Numbered from the stretch's first letter, positions 15,617 to 24,811 are shown. The stretch is 64,000 nucleotides of DNA from Collinsella aerofaciens (GCF_018785245.1 NZ_WQPL01000019.1:124001-188000), one strand, 5' to 3'. Made by a program: numbers and translations. Notes: generated from the sequence alone by a model not told the origin.

Positions 15617-16831
15617 ATGGCCGATAAGATCCAGTGGGCGGGCAACACGATGCCCAAGAGCGATGACAAGCACTTGGGAATCATGAGCCTCGACCACGTG
15701 AAGAAGGCCCGTGCCTTCCACCAGTCGTTCCCCCAGTACACCGTCACTCCGCTTGCCCGCCTGGACGGCCAGGCCGCGCGCCTGGGCCTGTCCAACCTGT
15801 GCGTTAAGGACGAGAGCTATCGCTTTGGCCTCAACGCCTTTAAGGTCCTGGGCGGCTCGTTTGCCATGGCCAACTACATTGCCGACGAGACCGGCAAGGA
15901 CGTTGCCGAGTGCACCTTCGATTGCCTGACCTCCGATCAGCTTGCCAAGGACTTTGGCCAGGCCACCTTCTTTACCGCCACCGACGGCAACCATGGCCGC
16001 GGCGTGGCATGGGCTGCCAACAAGCTCGGCCAGAAGGCCGTCGTGCACATGCCCAAGGGTTCCACCAAGCCCCGCTTCGATAACATCGCCGCCGAGGGCG
16101 CCACGGTGACCATCGAAGAGGTCAACTACGACGAGTGCGTGCGCATGGCCGCCGCCGAGGCCGACGCCTGCGAGCGCGGCGTCATCGTTCAGGACACCGC
16201 CTGGGAGGGCTACGAGAAGATCCCGTCCTGGATCATGGAGGGTTACGGCACCATGGCTTCCGAGGCTGCCGAGCAGCTGCGCGAGATGGCCATCAACCGC
16301 CCGACGCACGTGTTTGTCCAGGCTGGCGTGGGTTCGCTCGCCGGCGCCGTGGTGGGCTACTTCACCAACCTGTATCCCGATAACCCGCCCACCTTCGTCG
16401 TGGTCGAGTGCGCTCCGGCCGCCTGCCTGTACAAGGGCGCTGCCGCCGGCGACGGCGACCCGCGCATCGTGGACGGCGACATGCCCTCCATCATGGCCGG
16501 CCTGTGCTGTGGCGAGCCCAATATCCTGGGCTGGGATATCCTGCGCAACCACGCTACCGCCTTCGTGTCCTGCCCCGACTGGGTCACCGCTCGCGGCATG
16601 CGCACCCTAGGCGCCCCCGAGAAGGGCGACCCGCGCGTCATCTCCGGCGAGTCCGGCGCTGTGACCACCGGCCTGGTCGAGACCCTCATGCTCGATCCCG
16701 AGTACGCCGAGCTCAAGGAGCTCATCGGCCTGGACAAGACGAGCTCCGTGCTCTGCTTCTCCACCGAGGGCGACACGGATCCGGATCAGTACCGTCGCAT
16801 CGTCTGGGAAGGCGAATACCCCACTTGCTAA
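15617..16831 (+). CDS. ygeX: Diaminopropionate ammonia-lyase
   Basis: A 404-residue PLP enzyme of the YgeX/DpaL family, which cleaves 2,3-diaminopropionate to pyruvate and two ammonia. The PLP lysine is Lys76 in RFGLNAFKVLGGS. Further family signatures are FTATDGNHGRGVAWAA, the glycine-rich FVQAGVGSLAGAV loop that binds the PLP phosphate, and VVVECAPAACLY. Length matches the E. coli enzyme (398). The ATG follows TTAAGGAG. It heads an operon with ygeY and ygeW; in gut anaerobes these genes are part of the purine/uric-acid degradation set, where diaminopropionate arises from a ring-opened purine intermediate. The upstream inverted repeat and divergent PAS gene suggest induction by a pathway compound. 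Confidence 0.95.
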   Translation: MADKIQWAGNTMPKSDDKHLGIMSLDHVKKARAFHQSFPQYTVTPLARLDGQAARLGLSNLCVKDESYRFGLNAFKVLGGSFAMANYIADETGKDVAECTFDCLTSDQLAKDFGQATFFTATDGNHGRGVAWAANKLGQKAVVHMPKGSTKPRFDNIAAEGATVTIEEVNYDECVRMAAAEADACERGVIVQDTAWEGYEKIPSWIMEGYGTMASEAAEQLREMAINRPTHVFVQAGVGSLAGAVVGYFTNLYPDNPPTFVVVECAPAACLYKGAAAGDGDPRIVDGDMPSIMAGLCCGEPNILGWDILRNHATAFVSCPDWVTARGMRTLGAPEKGDPRVISGESGAVTTGLVETLMLDPEYAELKELIGLDKTSSVLCFSTEGDTDPDQYRRIVWEGEYPTC

Positions 16832-16905
16832 TCGTTGGGGCGGAGTAAATAGGTATCGCTCCGCCACCTCACAGGTAGATTCCTTCGTTTGAAAGGTTAT
16901 GAACA

Positions 16906-18291
16906 ATGGCTAAAGAACTCGATTTCGACGCTATCAAGGCTGCTGCTGAGTCTCATCGTGCTGATATGACTCGCTTCCTGCGCGCTATGATCTCGCATCC
17001 CTCTGAGTCTTGCGAGGAGGGCGAGGTTGTCGCCTGCATCAAGGCCGAGATGGAGAGCCTTGGCTATGACGAGGTCAAGGTCGACGGCCTGGGCAACGTT
17101 ATGGGCTTTATGGGCGAGGGCGACAAGATCATCGCCATCGACTCCCACATCGACACCGTCGGCATCGGCAACATCGATAACTGGGATGCCGATCCCTATG
17201 AGGGCTACGAGACCGACGAGATCATCTACGGCCGCGGCGGCTCCGACCAGGAGGGTGGCATGGCTTCTGCTACCTACGCTGCCAAGATGATGAAGGACAT
17301 GGGCCTCATCCCCGAGGGCTACAAGATCATGGTCGTCGGCACCGTCCAGGAAGAGGACTGCGACGGCATGTGCTGGCAGTACATCTACAACAAGGATGGC
17401 ATTAAGCCCGAGTTCGTCATTTCCACCGAGCCCACCGACGGCGGCATCTATCGCGGTCACCGCGGCCGCATGGAGATCCGCGTCGACGTTCACGGTACCT
17501 CCTGCCACGGCTCCGCTCCCGACCGCGGCGACAACGCCATCTACAAGATGGCCGACATCATCGCCGACGTCCGCGCCCTCAACAACAACGGCTGCGACGA
17601 GTCGACCGACATCAAGGGTCTCGTCAAGATGCTCGACCCCAAGTACAATCCCGAGCACTTCGAGGATGCCCGCTTCCTGGGCCGCGGCACCTGCACCGTC
17701 AGCCAGATCTTCTACACCAGCCCCAGCCGCTGCGCTGTGGCCGACTCCTGCGCCATCTCCATCGACCGTCGCATGACCGCCGGCGAGACCTGGGAGTCCT
17801 GCCTGGACGAGATCCGCAACCTGCCGGCAGCCAAGAAGTACGGCGACGACGTGAAGGTCTCCATGTACATGTACGACCGTCCGTCCTGGACCGGCGAGGT
17901 CTACGAGACCGAGGCTTACTTCCCCACGTGGATCAACAAGGAGACCGCTCCGCACGTCAAGGCCCTCGTCGACGCCCACAAGGCCATGTTCGGTGACGAG
18001 CGCATCGGCTGCGAGCCCAGCATGGACAAGCGCACCGGTCGCCCGCTGTGCGACAAGTGGACCTTCTCCACGAACTGCGTTTCCATCCAGGGCCGCTACG
18101 GCATCCCCTGCGTGGGCTTTGGCCCGGGTGCCGAGTCTCAGGCTCACGCTCCCAACGAGGTCACCTACAAGGACGACCTGGTCACCGCTGCCGCCATGTA
18201 TGTGGCTGCCCTGAACCTCTACGATCCGAGTCAGGCCGATGGCGATGCCACCGTGTTCCGCGCCGGTCTGACCAACAACAAGATCGATTAG
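16906..18291 (+). CDS. ygeY: YgeY-type selenium-metabolism-linked M20 hydrolase
   Basis: A 461-residue metallohydrolase of the M20 (ArgE/DapE/CPG2) family. Metal-binding motifs are [11 protein letters not shown] (His and Asp), [14 protein letters not shown] (Asp), QEEDCDG (catalytic Glu pair) and a C-terminal [13 protein letters not shown] histidine. The YgeY subfamily occurs with selenium-dependent molybdenum hydroxylases and is thought to hydrolyse an N-acyl or N-carbamoyl intermediate; its exact substrate is not established. It follows ygeX by 74 bp and precedes ygeW by 200 bp. The ATG is preceded by GAAAGG. No oddities of length or missing catalytic residues are seen. Confidence 0.93.
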   Translation: MAKELDFDAIKAAAESHRADMTRFLRAMISHPSESCEEGEVVACIKAEMESLGYDEVKVDGLGNVMGFMGEGDKIIAIDSHIDTVGIGNIDNWDADPYEGYETDEIIYGRGGSDQEGGMASATYAAKMMKDMGLIPEGYKIMVVGTVQEEDCDGMCWQYIYNKDGIKPEFVISTEPTDGGIYRGHRGRMEIRVDVHGTSCHGSAPDRGDNAIYKMADIIADVRALNNNGCDESTDIKGLVKMLDPKYNPEHFEDARFLGRGTCTVSQIFYTSPSRCAVADSCAISIDRRMTAGETWESCLDEIRNLPAAKKYGDDVKVSMYMYDRPSWTGEVYETEAYFPTWINKETAPHVKALVDAHKAMFGDERIGCEPSMDKRTGRPLCDKWTFSTNCVSIQGRYGIPCVGFGPGAESQAHAPNEVTYKDDLVTAAAMYVAALNLYDPSQADGDATVFRAGLTNNKID

Positions 18292-18313
18292 TCCCATTCT
18301 TCGATCCTGTTGA

Positions 18314-18338
18314 GCCGGGGGCCGTTCGTGTCCCCGGC
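18314..18338 (+). promoter_or_regulatory. Intercistronic hairpin between ygeY and ygeW
   Basis: GCCGGGG and CCCCGGC form a perfect 7-bp GC stem with an 11-base loop, 22 bp after the ygeY stop, with no T-run after it. It may attenuate or protect the mRNA in the 200-bp gap, which otherwise shows only the GAAAGGA ribosome-binding site of ygeW. Confidence 0.4.
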
Positions 18339-18491
18339 ACCCCCTGTTGACTTGGGGCCCGCGGTCGTTATCTCCCATGCTTTCTCAACGGTGGCGGGTC
18401 CTCGTCATGGTGCTCTGCATGTTCTGCCACACGCGCATGCCGGAGCACATCTACTCATTGCGATCGTTTCATCTTTAGAAAGGACATTTCC

Positions 18492-19694
18492 ATGGACGCT
18501 AAGTTTACCGAGCTCGTCGAGCAGCTGAACGGCCTCGATTTTAAGGGTATGTACGGCAGCGATTTCCTGCACACTTGGGACAAGACCACCGATGAGCTCA
18601 AGGCTCTCTACATCGTCGCCGACGCCCTGCGCGAGCTGCGTGAGAACAACGTTTCGTCCAAGATTTTCGACTCCGGTCTTGCCGTCTCCCTGTTCCGCGA
18701 CAACTCCACCCGTACGCGCTTCTCCTTCTCTAAGGCCGCCAACCTGCTCGGCCTTGAGCTGCAGGACCTGGACGAGAAGAAGTCCCAGATCGCCCACGGC
18801 GAGACCGTCCGCGAGACCGCTACCATGATCTCCTTTATGGCCGACGTCATCGGCATCCGCGACGACATGTACATCGGCAAGGGCGACGCCTATATGGCCG
18901 AGGTCTCCGAGTCTGTCCAGCAGGCCTACGAGGACGGCGTTCTGGATCACCGTCCCACGCTCATCTCCTTGCAGTCCGATTCCGATCACCCCACGCAGTC
19001 CTCTGCCGACATGCTCTACCTCATCAACGAGTTTGGCGGCCTCGAGAACCTCAAGGGCAAGAAGGTTGCCGTCACCTGGGCCTATTCGCCCTCTTACGGC
19101 AAGCCGCTGTCCTGCCCGCAGTCGCTGATCAGCCTGCTGCCCCGCTTTGGCATGGACGTCACCCTGGCCCACCCCGAGGGCTACGACCTCATGCCCGAGG
19201 TCGTCGAGCGCGCCAAGGGCTATGCCGCCGAGTCCGGCACCACCTTTAAGCAGGTCAACACCATGGCCGAGGCCTTCGAGGGCGCCGACATCGTGATCCC
19301 CAAGAGTTGGGCTCCGTTTGCCGCCATGGAGAAGCGTACCAATCTGTACGCCGAGGGCGACGACGCCGGCATCGCTGCGCTCGAGAAGGAGCTGCTCGCC
19401 CAGAACGCCACCCATCAGGATTGGTGCTCCACGACCGAGCTCATGGAGAAGACTGCCAACGGCCAGGACACCATCTTTATGCACCCGCTGCCCGCCGACA
19501 TCTCCGGTGTCTCCTGCGAGCACGGCGAGGTCAACGCCGACGTCTTCGACATGCACCGCGTGGGCATGTACAAGGAGGCCAGCTACAAGCCGTACGCCAT
19601 CGCAGCCATGATGTTCCTGCAGAAGGTTGCCGATCCCGCCGCTACCCTCAAGGCCCTCGACGAGCGCAACACCGCCCGTTGGCTCCAGGCCTAA
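18492..19694 (+). CDS. ygeW: YgeW-type knotted carbamoyltransferase
   Basis: A 400-residue member of the aspartate/ornithine carbamoyltransferase superfamily. The carbamoyl-phosphate loop is DNSTRTRFSF (STRTR, residues about 75-79). The second loop is SDHPTQSSADM (HPTQ), and HPLPAD near the C-terminus is the usual HPLP element. YgeW enzymes have a trefoil knot and an unknown second substrate; with YgeX and YgeY they occur in purine/ureide catabolism, where running in reverse would yield carbamoyl phosphate and then ATP. The ATG follows AAAGGACA. A strong terminator ends the operon 24 bp after the stop. Confidence 0.95.
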   Translation: MDAKFTELVEQLNGLDFKGMYGSDFLHTWDKTTDELKALYIVADALRELRENNVSSKIFDSGLAVSLFRDNSTRTRFSFSKAANLLGLELQDLDEKKSQIAHGETVRETATMISFMADVIGIRDDMYIGKGDAYMAEVSESVQQAYEDGVLDHRPTLISLQSDSDHPTQSSADMLYLINEFGGLENLKGKKVAVTWAYSPSYGKPLSCPQSLISLLPRFGMDVTLAHPEGYDLMPEVVERAKGYAAESGTTFKQVNTMAEAFEGADIVIPKSWAPFAAMEKRTNLYAEGDDAGIAALEKELLAQNATHQDWCSTTELMEKTANGQDTIFMHPLPADISGVSCEHGEVNADVFDMHRVGMYKEASYKPYAIAAMMFLQKVADPAATLKALDERNTARWLQA

Positions 19695-19717
19695 AGCCGG
19701 GTTGAGGTAAGCCATGT

Positions 19718-19756
19718 AAAGGGGGCACTCTGCCAACCGGCGGGGTGCCCTTTTTT
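19718..19756 (+). terminator. Terminator of the ygeX-ygeY-ygeW operon
   Basis: AAAGGGGGCAC pairs with GTGCCCTTTTTT across a loop of about 16 bases, ending in six T. It separates ygeW from mocA. Confidence 0.8.
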
Positions 19757-19843
19757 GCATCGCGGGCGTGCGGGATAAGCGCTTTCGATGTAGATGCCCG
19801 CGGCGCGAGTTATGGGTACGATGGTTTCAGGGGAGGTATCACC

Positions 19844-20458
19844 ATGAAACTTGGATGCGTCATTATGGCTTCGGGCGAGGGCAAACGGTTTGGCTCTAAC
19901 AAGATGCTTGCCGATATCTATGGCGAGCCGCTGATTGCCCGGACCATCGATTCGGTTCCCCGGGGTTTTGACGTTGTGGTTTCGACGCGTTGGCCCGAGG
20001 TCGCCCAGATTTGCGAGGACAAGCATTGCCCGTGCGTGCTGCACGATGGCGAGCTGCGCAGCGAAAGCGTCCGTGCGGGCCTTTCGTGGGGAGTCGAACG
20101 CAACTGGAAAGGTTGCCTCTTTTTGCCGGGCGACCAGCCGCTCGTGAGTTCGGATTCTTTTGAGGCCATGGTTCGCACGTTTGATGAGCGTGGCCGCAAG
20201 CATCCGGTGCGTCTTGCGTGCAACGGTGAGCCTTCGAGCCCGGTGCTCTTTCCGGCGGAACTGTTCGATGCACTCATGTGTCTTGAGGGCAAGGACGGCG
20301 GCGGTTCGATCCTCAAGGACCGTACCGACGTGGTGCTGGTCGAGGCGCGTGCCTACGAGCTGTGGGACGTCGATACCGCCAAGGGACAGCAACGCATAAC
20401 GGAGCATATCGCCGCCTGCTCGTATTTTGATCGCGTGGCCAACTGCATCAATCAATAA
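19844..20458 (+). CDS. mocA: Molybdenum cofactor cytidylyltransferase (MocA-like)
   Basis: A 204-residue nucleotidyltransferase of the MobA/MocA type. The N-terminal MASGEGKRFGSNKML loop binds nucleotide triphosphate (consensus LAAGxGxRFGxxK). PGDQPLVSSDSF is the metal/substrate loop, and SSPVLFPAELF continues the fold. MocA adds CMP to molybdopterin to give the dinucleotide form used by xanthine-dehydrogenase-type hydroxylases, so it serves XdhD. The ATG at 19844 has GGGGAGGT 7 bases upstream; a longer frame lacks such a site. The ygeZ gene follows after 9 bp, so the two form an operon. E. coli has the homologue ygfJ in the same setting. Confidence 0.88.
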   Translation: MKLGCVIMASGEGKRFGSNKMLADIYGEPLIARTIDSVPRGFDVVVSTRWPEVAQICEDKHCPCVLHDGELRSESVRAGLSWGVERNWKGCLFLPGDQPLVSSDSFEAMVRTFDERGRKHPVRLACNGEPSSPVLFPAELFDALMCLEGKDGGGSILKDRTDVVLVEARAYELWDVDTAKGQQRITEHIAACSYFDRVANCINQ

Positions 20459-20467
20459 GGAGCAATT

Positions 20468-21835
20468 ATGATCATCATCAAAAACGGCGGGCTCGTGACG
20501 CTACAGGGACTTCGTCGCGCCGATCTTGCCATGGAGGGCGACAAGATCGTGCGGATCGCCGCGGCGATTGAGCCGGCCGAGGGCGATACCGTTGAGGATG
20601 CCGTGGGCTGTTGGGTGTTCCCCGGCTTTATCGACGGCCACACGCACATGCAGTGCTGGACCGGCATGGATTGGACAGCCGATAGCTTTGAGACCGGCAC
20701 GCGCGCGGCTGCCTGCGGCGGCACGACGACCATTGTGGACTACGCGACGGCCGATCGCGGCGTGACCATGCCCGATGCCTTGGCCGAGTGGCATCGCCGC
20801 GCCGACGGAACCTGCACGGCCAACTACGCGTTTCATATGGCACTCGCCGAGTGGAATGAGCGCAACCGCGCCGATCTTTCGGCTATGCGCGAGGCGGGCG
20901 TGTCGTCGTTTAAGACCTACTTTGCCTATGACCACCTGCGCTTGGACGATGCCGAGACGCTCGAGGTGCTGGAGGAGCTCAAGCACCTGGGCGGTATCCT
21001 GTGCGTGCATTGTGAGAACGGCACGTTGGTGAATGAACTGCAGAGGCGCGTGTACGAGCAGGGGATTCATGGGCCCGAGGGGCATGCGCTCAGCCGTCCG
21101 GACGTGTGTGAGGGTGAGGCCGTGAGTCGTCTGCTGTATCTGGCGCACTTGGCCGGGGACGCTCCGGTCAACGTGGTGCACCTTTCGACCAAGCTGGGTC
21201 TCGAGGCCATCCGTGCCGCCAAGGCGCGCGGGCAGAAGAATATCTATGTCGAGACCTGCCCTCAGTATCTGATATTCGACGATACTTGCTACTTGGAGCA
21301 GGGCGAGGACGGCTTTGCGGGCGCCAAGTACGTGATGAGTCCGCCGTTGCGCCATGCCGGCGATCGTGCGGCCCTGCGCGAGGCGCTTGTGGCCGGCGAG
21401 ATCGATACGATTGCGACCGACCACTGCAGCTTTAACCTGCACGGGCAAAAGGACCGTGGGCGCGACGATTTCCGTGCGATTCCCAACGGCGGGCCCGGTG
21501 TGGAGCATCGTCCCGTCGCGATTGCCACGAGCTTTGAAGGGCAACTGGGCCCCGAGGATCTGTGCCGCTTGATGAGCGAGAACCCGGCGCGCGTCTTTGG
21601 CATGTATCCGCGCAAGGGCTGTCTTGCCGAGGGCGCCGATGCCGACGTGTGCGTGTGGGATCCCCAGGCGCGCTGGACCATTCGCGCGGCGACACAGCAT
21701 CAGGCCGTGGACTACACGCCGCTCGAGGGCTTTGAGGCGCATGGTCGCGCCAAGGCCGTGTTTGTGAACGGTGTGCTGGCGGCGCGCGATGGCGAGCCCA
21801 CCGGAGTCCAGCCCGGTCGCTACGTGCCCCGCTAG
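20468..21835 (+). CDS. ygeZ: Dihydropyrimidinase/hydantoinase-family amidohydrolase
   Basis: A 455-residue cyclic amidohydrolase. Metal ligands are in GFIDGHTHMQ (HxH), SFKTYFAY (Lys, carboxylated to bridge two zinc ions), LCVHCENG and NVVHLSTKLG (His), and TIATDHCSF (Asp). This is the layout of D-hydantoinase/dihydropyrimidinase and of E. coli HyuA (YgeZ). It should open a cyclic ureide such as hydantoin or an early product of purine breakdown. It overlaps no gene but follows mocA by 9 bp with AAGGAG before the ATG. It belongs to the cluster with ygeX, ygeY and ygeW. The true substrate cannot be told from sequence. Confidence 0.92.
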   Translation: MIIIKNGGLVTLQGLRRADLAMEGDKIVRIAAAIEPAEGDTVEDAVGCWVFPGFIDGHTHMQCWTGMDWTADSFETGTRAAACGGTTTIVDYATADRGVTMPDALAEWHRRADGTCTANYAFHMALAEWNERNRADLSAMREAGVSSFKTYFAYDHLRLDDAETLEVLEELKHLGGILCVHCENGTLVNELQRRVYEQGIHGPEGHALSRPDVCEGEAVSRLLYLAHLAGDAPVNVVHLSTKLGLEAIRAAKARGQKNIYVETCPQYLIFDDTCYLEQGEDGFAGAKYVMSPPLRHAGDRAALREALVAGEIDTIATDHCSFNLHGQKDRGRDDFRAIPNGGPGVEHRPVAIATSFEGQLGPEDLCRLMSENPARVFGMYPRKGCLAEGADADVCVWDPQARWTIRAATQHQAVDYTPLEGFEAHGRAKAVFVNGVLAARDGEPTGVQPGRYVPR

Positions 21836-21849
21836 CAGGAAGGCCGCCA

Positions 21850-21954
21850 GGGTAGCTAATTTGTGACGGGGCTCTTTTAGCTACCCTTGCCTGCCTGATG
21901 ATTTTTCTCTCAACATGGGGTAGCTAAAAGAGCCCCGTCCCAAATTAGCTACCC
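21850..21954. repeat. 37-bp inverted repeat at the ygeZ/yqeC convergent junction
   Basis: Arms at 21850-21886 and 21918-21954 are complementary at 36 of 37 positions across a 31-bp spacer. Each arm is itself bounded by GGGTAGCTAA and TTAGCTACCC, so each has 10-bp terminal inverted repeats and could fold alone. The right arm overlaps the yqeC stop codon. Function is probably two-way termination, but length and nested symmetry are unusual for that. Confidence 0.85.
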
Positions 21955-22686
21955 TTTGAGGCTGGTGGTGATGATGGAACGGTCGAGGACTGCCTCGAAG
22001 CGATCTGCCATCGTTGGGTCGGCAAGCGTGTCGACTTGGTTGAGCATGATGCGGGCATTGTTGAGGTTCAGCATTCGCAGCTCGGCATTGAGCACCATGG
22101 CGACGCGCTCTGGGGTGGCAGCGTCGGTGGGCTCGCAGCCGCAGCGCTCGCAGAAGAGCTTGGGGCGGTGGACAACCTCGGCGACGGGCTTGCCCAGCCC
22201 CGAGGCGCCGACGAGCCAGATGACGTTGACCGTGCCGGCGGGAACGACCGGCTCCCACGGGGCGTGCGCCTTGAGCGGGAGCCGCTTGCTGCCATCCGCC
22301 TCGGCCAGGACGTAGTCAAAGCGCTGCGCCAGCTGGTCGAGCGGCTCGGCAGGGGAGGAGAGCTTGCCCGTCTGGGGGTCCAAGACGCCTGCCTGGCAGA
22401 TGCTTCCCCGCACAAGCCCCGCGCAGGCCTCGCAGGTGCAGCCTAGGGCGTGTGGGGCACCCGGCTTCCAAGGCGCGGCGTCCAGGCGACGGCCCGACCC
22501 GTCCCACGGCACACCGGCGACGGGGAACATGCGCGTGGTGGTGCAGAGGAGCACGCGGCCGCCAGCGCGCATAAGCTCAAGGCCGAGTGTCTTTAGCAAG
22601 GTCGACTTGCCACCGCTGCCGATAATCGCGGTAATGTCCGGCTCGATCCTGAGCGCCGAGGCAAGATTGCCGCTAACCGTCTCCAT
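21949..22686 (-). CDS. yqeC: Selenium cofactor biosynthesis protein YqeC
   Basis: A 245-residue protein with a P-loop near the N-terminus (IIGSGGKSTLLKTLG, about residues 21-35) and a second conserved region DYVLAEADGSKRLPLKAH. Two cysteine pairs (CTCEAC and CERCGC) may bind a metal or selenium species. YqeC family proteins accompany yqeB and selenium-dependent molybdenum hydroxylases and are thought to help make or insert the labile selenium cofactor. The gene is convergent with ygeZ and divergent from yqeB, 102 bp away, with AATAATCATC-rich promoter sequence between them. Confidence 0.92.
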   Translation of the reverse strand: METVSGNLASALRIEPDITAIIGSGGKSTLLKTLGLELMRAGGRVLLCTTTRMFPVAGVPWDGSGRRLDAAPWKPGAPHALGCTCEACAGLVRGSICQAGVLDPQTGKLSSPAEPLDQLAQRFDYVLAEADGSKRLPLKAHAPWEPVVPAGTVNVIWLVGASGLGKPVAEVVHRPKLFCERCGCEPTDAATPERVAMVLNAELRMLNLNNARIMLNQVDTLADPTMADRFEAVLDRSIITTSLKG

Positions 22687-22788
22687 CTGTTCACCGCCGT
22701 ATAATACTGTGATAATAAATAATCATCAGAGTAGCGGTCGAACCGCTTTTGCTCTGCTCAAACCGTAGCACAGGGAGGTGCCCCGGGA

Positions 22789-23583
22789 ATGCTCGTTTAT
22801 GTTCGCGGCGCCGGCGATATCGCCACGGGTGTCGCTGCCCGTTTGGTGCGCGCCGGCGTGTCGGTCGTCATGGCCGATATCGCGGTTCCCACGTGCATCC
22901 GTCGCACAATCAGTTTTTGCGAGGCCATTCGTCTGGGCGAGGTCGAGGTCGAGGGTATTCGCGCTCGCTTGGCACAGACGCCGGCAGAGGCACTTGCGAT
23001 TACCGAGGCCGGAGACGTCGCCGTTGTGGTGGACCCCCAGGCCAAGATGCTCGGCGAGCTGAAACCCGCTGCTGTGGTCGACGCGATTCTGGCCAAGCAT
23101 AACTTGGGCACCACGCGCGACATGGCACCTGCCGTTATCGCCGTGGGACCGGGCTTTACCGCGCCGGTTGACTGCGACGCCGTGGTCGAAACCATGCGCG
23201 GGCATTTCCTGGGCCGTGTCATTACCCAAGGTTCGCCCCAGCCCAACACGGGCGTGCCGGGCATTATCGCTGGCTATGGCAGGGAGCGCGTTATCCACAG
23301 CCCCGCCGCCGGGGTGTTTCGGTCCGACCGCGCAATCGGCGACATCGTGAGCGCCGGAGACGTGATTGGCTACGCGGGCGATACGCCCATGTGCACGCAG
23401 ATCGATGGCTGTCTGCGCGGGCTTTTGGCGAACGGCGTGCAAGTGACTGAGGGCTTTAAATGCGCCGATGTCGATCCGCGCGGTGATGCCAACTATATCA
23501 ACTATATTTCGGACAAGGCGACGTCGGTCGGCGGCGGCGTGCTTGAGGCACTCGCTATGCTCACCGATGTCTTTAGAAGATAG
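22789..23583 (+). CDS. yqeB: Selenium-dependent molybdenum cofactor protein YqeB
   Basis: A 264-residue protein of the YqeB/EF2563 family. The N-terminus MLVYVRGAGDIATGVAARL is a Rossmann-type dinucleotide loop. Further family stretches are VGPGFTAPVDCDAVVETMRG, YINYISDK and SVGGGVLEAL. The family is found only with selenium-dependent molybdenum hydroxylases and is needed for their maturation, though its chemistry is not settled. It is divergent from yqeC, and an XdhC-type gene follows 9 bp later, so they are cotranscribed. The ATG follows GGGAGGTG. Nothing is missing or unusual in length. Confidence 0.93.
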   Translation: MLVYVRGAGDIATGVAARLVRAGVSVVMADIAVPTCIRRTISFCEAIRLGEVEVEGIRARLAQTPAEALAITEAGDVAVVVDPQAKMLGELKPAAVVDAILAKHNLGTTRDMAPAVIAVGPGFTAPVDCDAVVETMRGHFLGRVITQGSPQPNTGVPGIIAGYGRERVIHSPAAGVFRSDRAIGDIVSAGDVIGYAGDTPMCTQIDGCLRGLLANGVQVTEGFKCADVDPRGDANYINYISDKATSVGGGVLEALAMLTDVFRR

Positions 23584-23592
23584 AAGGCGGCA

Positions 23593-24636
23593 ATGGAAAA
23601 GCTCGATGTTGTAAATGCGGCGCTTGCCGCCCTGCGTGCTGGCGAGACGTGCGAGCTCGTGGTCGTGACCGGTACGGCGGGGTCGTCACCGCGCGGTGTG
23701 GGCGCATGGATGACTGCCTTTGCCGATGGCAGCCAAGCGGGCACCATCGGTGGCGGCAAGATCGAGCTCTTTGCGCTCGATGAGGCGCGCGAGCTGCTGG
23801 CCGCGGGGCAGTCGCGTCTGGTCCGCTACACCATGGGCGGCGAGAACTCCGATACCGGCATGATTTGCGGCGGAGCCATCTGCCTGTGCTATCTGCACCT
23901 GGACGCGACCCAGGCACCATTGTTCCAGGAAATTGCCGACGTCTTGGTCTATCGGCGCATCGGCGACTTCGTCATCGACTTTGAGCCGTTTATCGCGAGC
24001 GCGCTCGAGGGCGATGTGGCCGAGTACCATGGCGAGGAATCGCGCCGCACCATTGCAGGCTGCCCCGGGCTTTCGCTGGTGGAGGAGGGGAGTAAGGTCA
24101 CCTACACCAACGCGGCCTCTGAGATTCCCGCGGCGCACATCGAGACGCTCTGCCCCGAGGGCCTGACCTACATCTTTGGCTGCGGACACGTGGGCGCCGC
24201 GACGGCGCGCGTGCTCACGGCGGTGGGCTTTGCCGTCGTGGCCTGCGATGACCGCCCCGGCACGTTGACGCCCGAATGGGTGCCCGGTGTCTACGATCGT
24301 CGCCTGGTCGATTACAAGAACCTGAGCGAGCTGTGCCCCATCGGTCCGCGCGACCTGGTGGTCGTGGCCACAGCAGGCCACAAGTCCGATATCGACGTGG
24401 TGATTCAGGCCATGCGCGCCAAGCCTGCCTACCTGGGCTGTCTGGGTTCGCGCCGCAAGACGGCCTTTGTGCGTGCCCGTCTGGAGCAGGAGGGCTTTAC
24501 GCAGGACCAGATCGACGAGCTGCACCTTCCGATCGGCGTTGCCATCGAGGCCGAGGACCCCGAGGAGATCGCCATCTCCATCGCCGCCGAGATGATCCAC
24601 CTGCGCCGCACCCAACTCGTTCCCCGCAAGCGCTAA
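23593..24636 (+). CDS. xdhC: XdhC/CoxI-family molybdenum hydroxylase accessory protein
   Basis: A 347-residue XdhC-like protein. The N-terminal XdhC/CoxI domain has VVTGTAGSSPRGVGAWM and GTIGGGKIE. A C-terminal Rossmann domain has FGCGHVGAATARVL and LGCLGSRRKTAF, with PIGVAIEAEDPEEIAISI at the end. XdhC proteins bind molybdopterin and help add the terminal sulfido ligand (here possibly selenium) before insertion into the hydroxylase. It follows yqeB by 9 bp. It ends the purine/selenium cluster; the next gene is rplE after a 312-bp gap holding a dispersed hairpin repeat and a promoter. The symbol is used for the family and does not imply the E. coli iron-sulfur subunit of the same name. Confidence 0.9.
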   Translation: MEKLDVVNAALAALRAGETCELVVVTGTAGSSPRGVGAWMTAFADGSQAGTIGGGKIELFALDEARELLAAGQSRLVRYTMGGENSDTGMICGGAICLCYLHLDATQAPLFQEIADVLVYRRIGDFVIDFEPFIASALEGDVAEYHGEESRRTIAGCPGLSLVEEGSKVTYTNAASEIPAAHIETLCPEGLTYIFGCGHVGAATARVLTAVGFAVVACDDRPGTLTPEWVPGVYDRRLVDYKNLSELCPIGPRDLVVVATAGHKSDIDVVIQAMRAKPAYLGCLGSRRKTAFVRARLEQEGFTQDQIDELHLPIGVAIEAEDPEEIAISIAAEMIHLRRTQLVPRKR

Positions 24637-24654
24637 TCGCATCCCCACCAATTA

Positions 24655-24721
24655 AGTTGCGGTGAAATACGGATTGTTTAAGCCTGTTAGGCCGCCCAAC
24701 AGTCCCTATTTCACCGCAACT
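24655..24721. repeat. Dispersed hairpin repeat, copy 1 (outer arms AGTTGCGGTGAAATA)
   Basis: Outer arms at 24655-24669 and 24707-24721 are perfectly complementary over 15 bp. Inner arms GGATTGTT and AACAGTCC pair over 8 bp with one G-T. A second copy with the same arms lies at 57371-57436. Both sit just after an operon end, so they may serve as terminators, but there is no T-run. Confidence 0.85.
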
Positions 24722-24782
24722 GCATTTTGGGACCCATTTGTGCGGGGGAGTTGTGGAGTTGTGCAGGCAGACGAGGTTTTTC

Positions 24783-24811
24783 TGGAAATACGCTCCCGAT
24801 GCGCGTATAGT
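24783..24811 (+). promoter_or_regulatory. Promoter for the rplE-secY operon
   Basis: TGGAAA and TATAGT are 17 bp apart, about 140 bp upstream of rplE. A promoter is needed here because the genes that normally precede rplE are absent. Confidence 0.55.
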
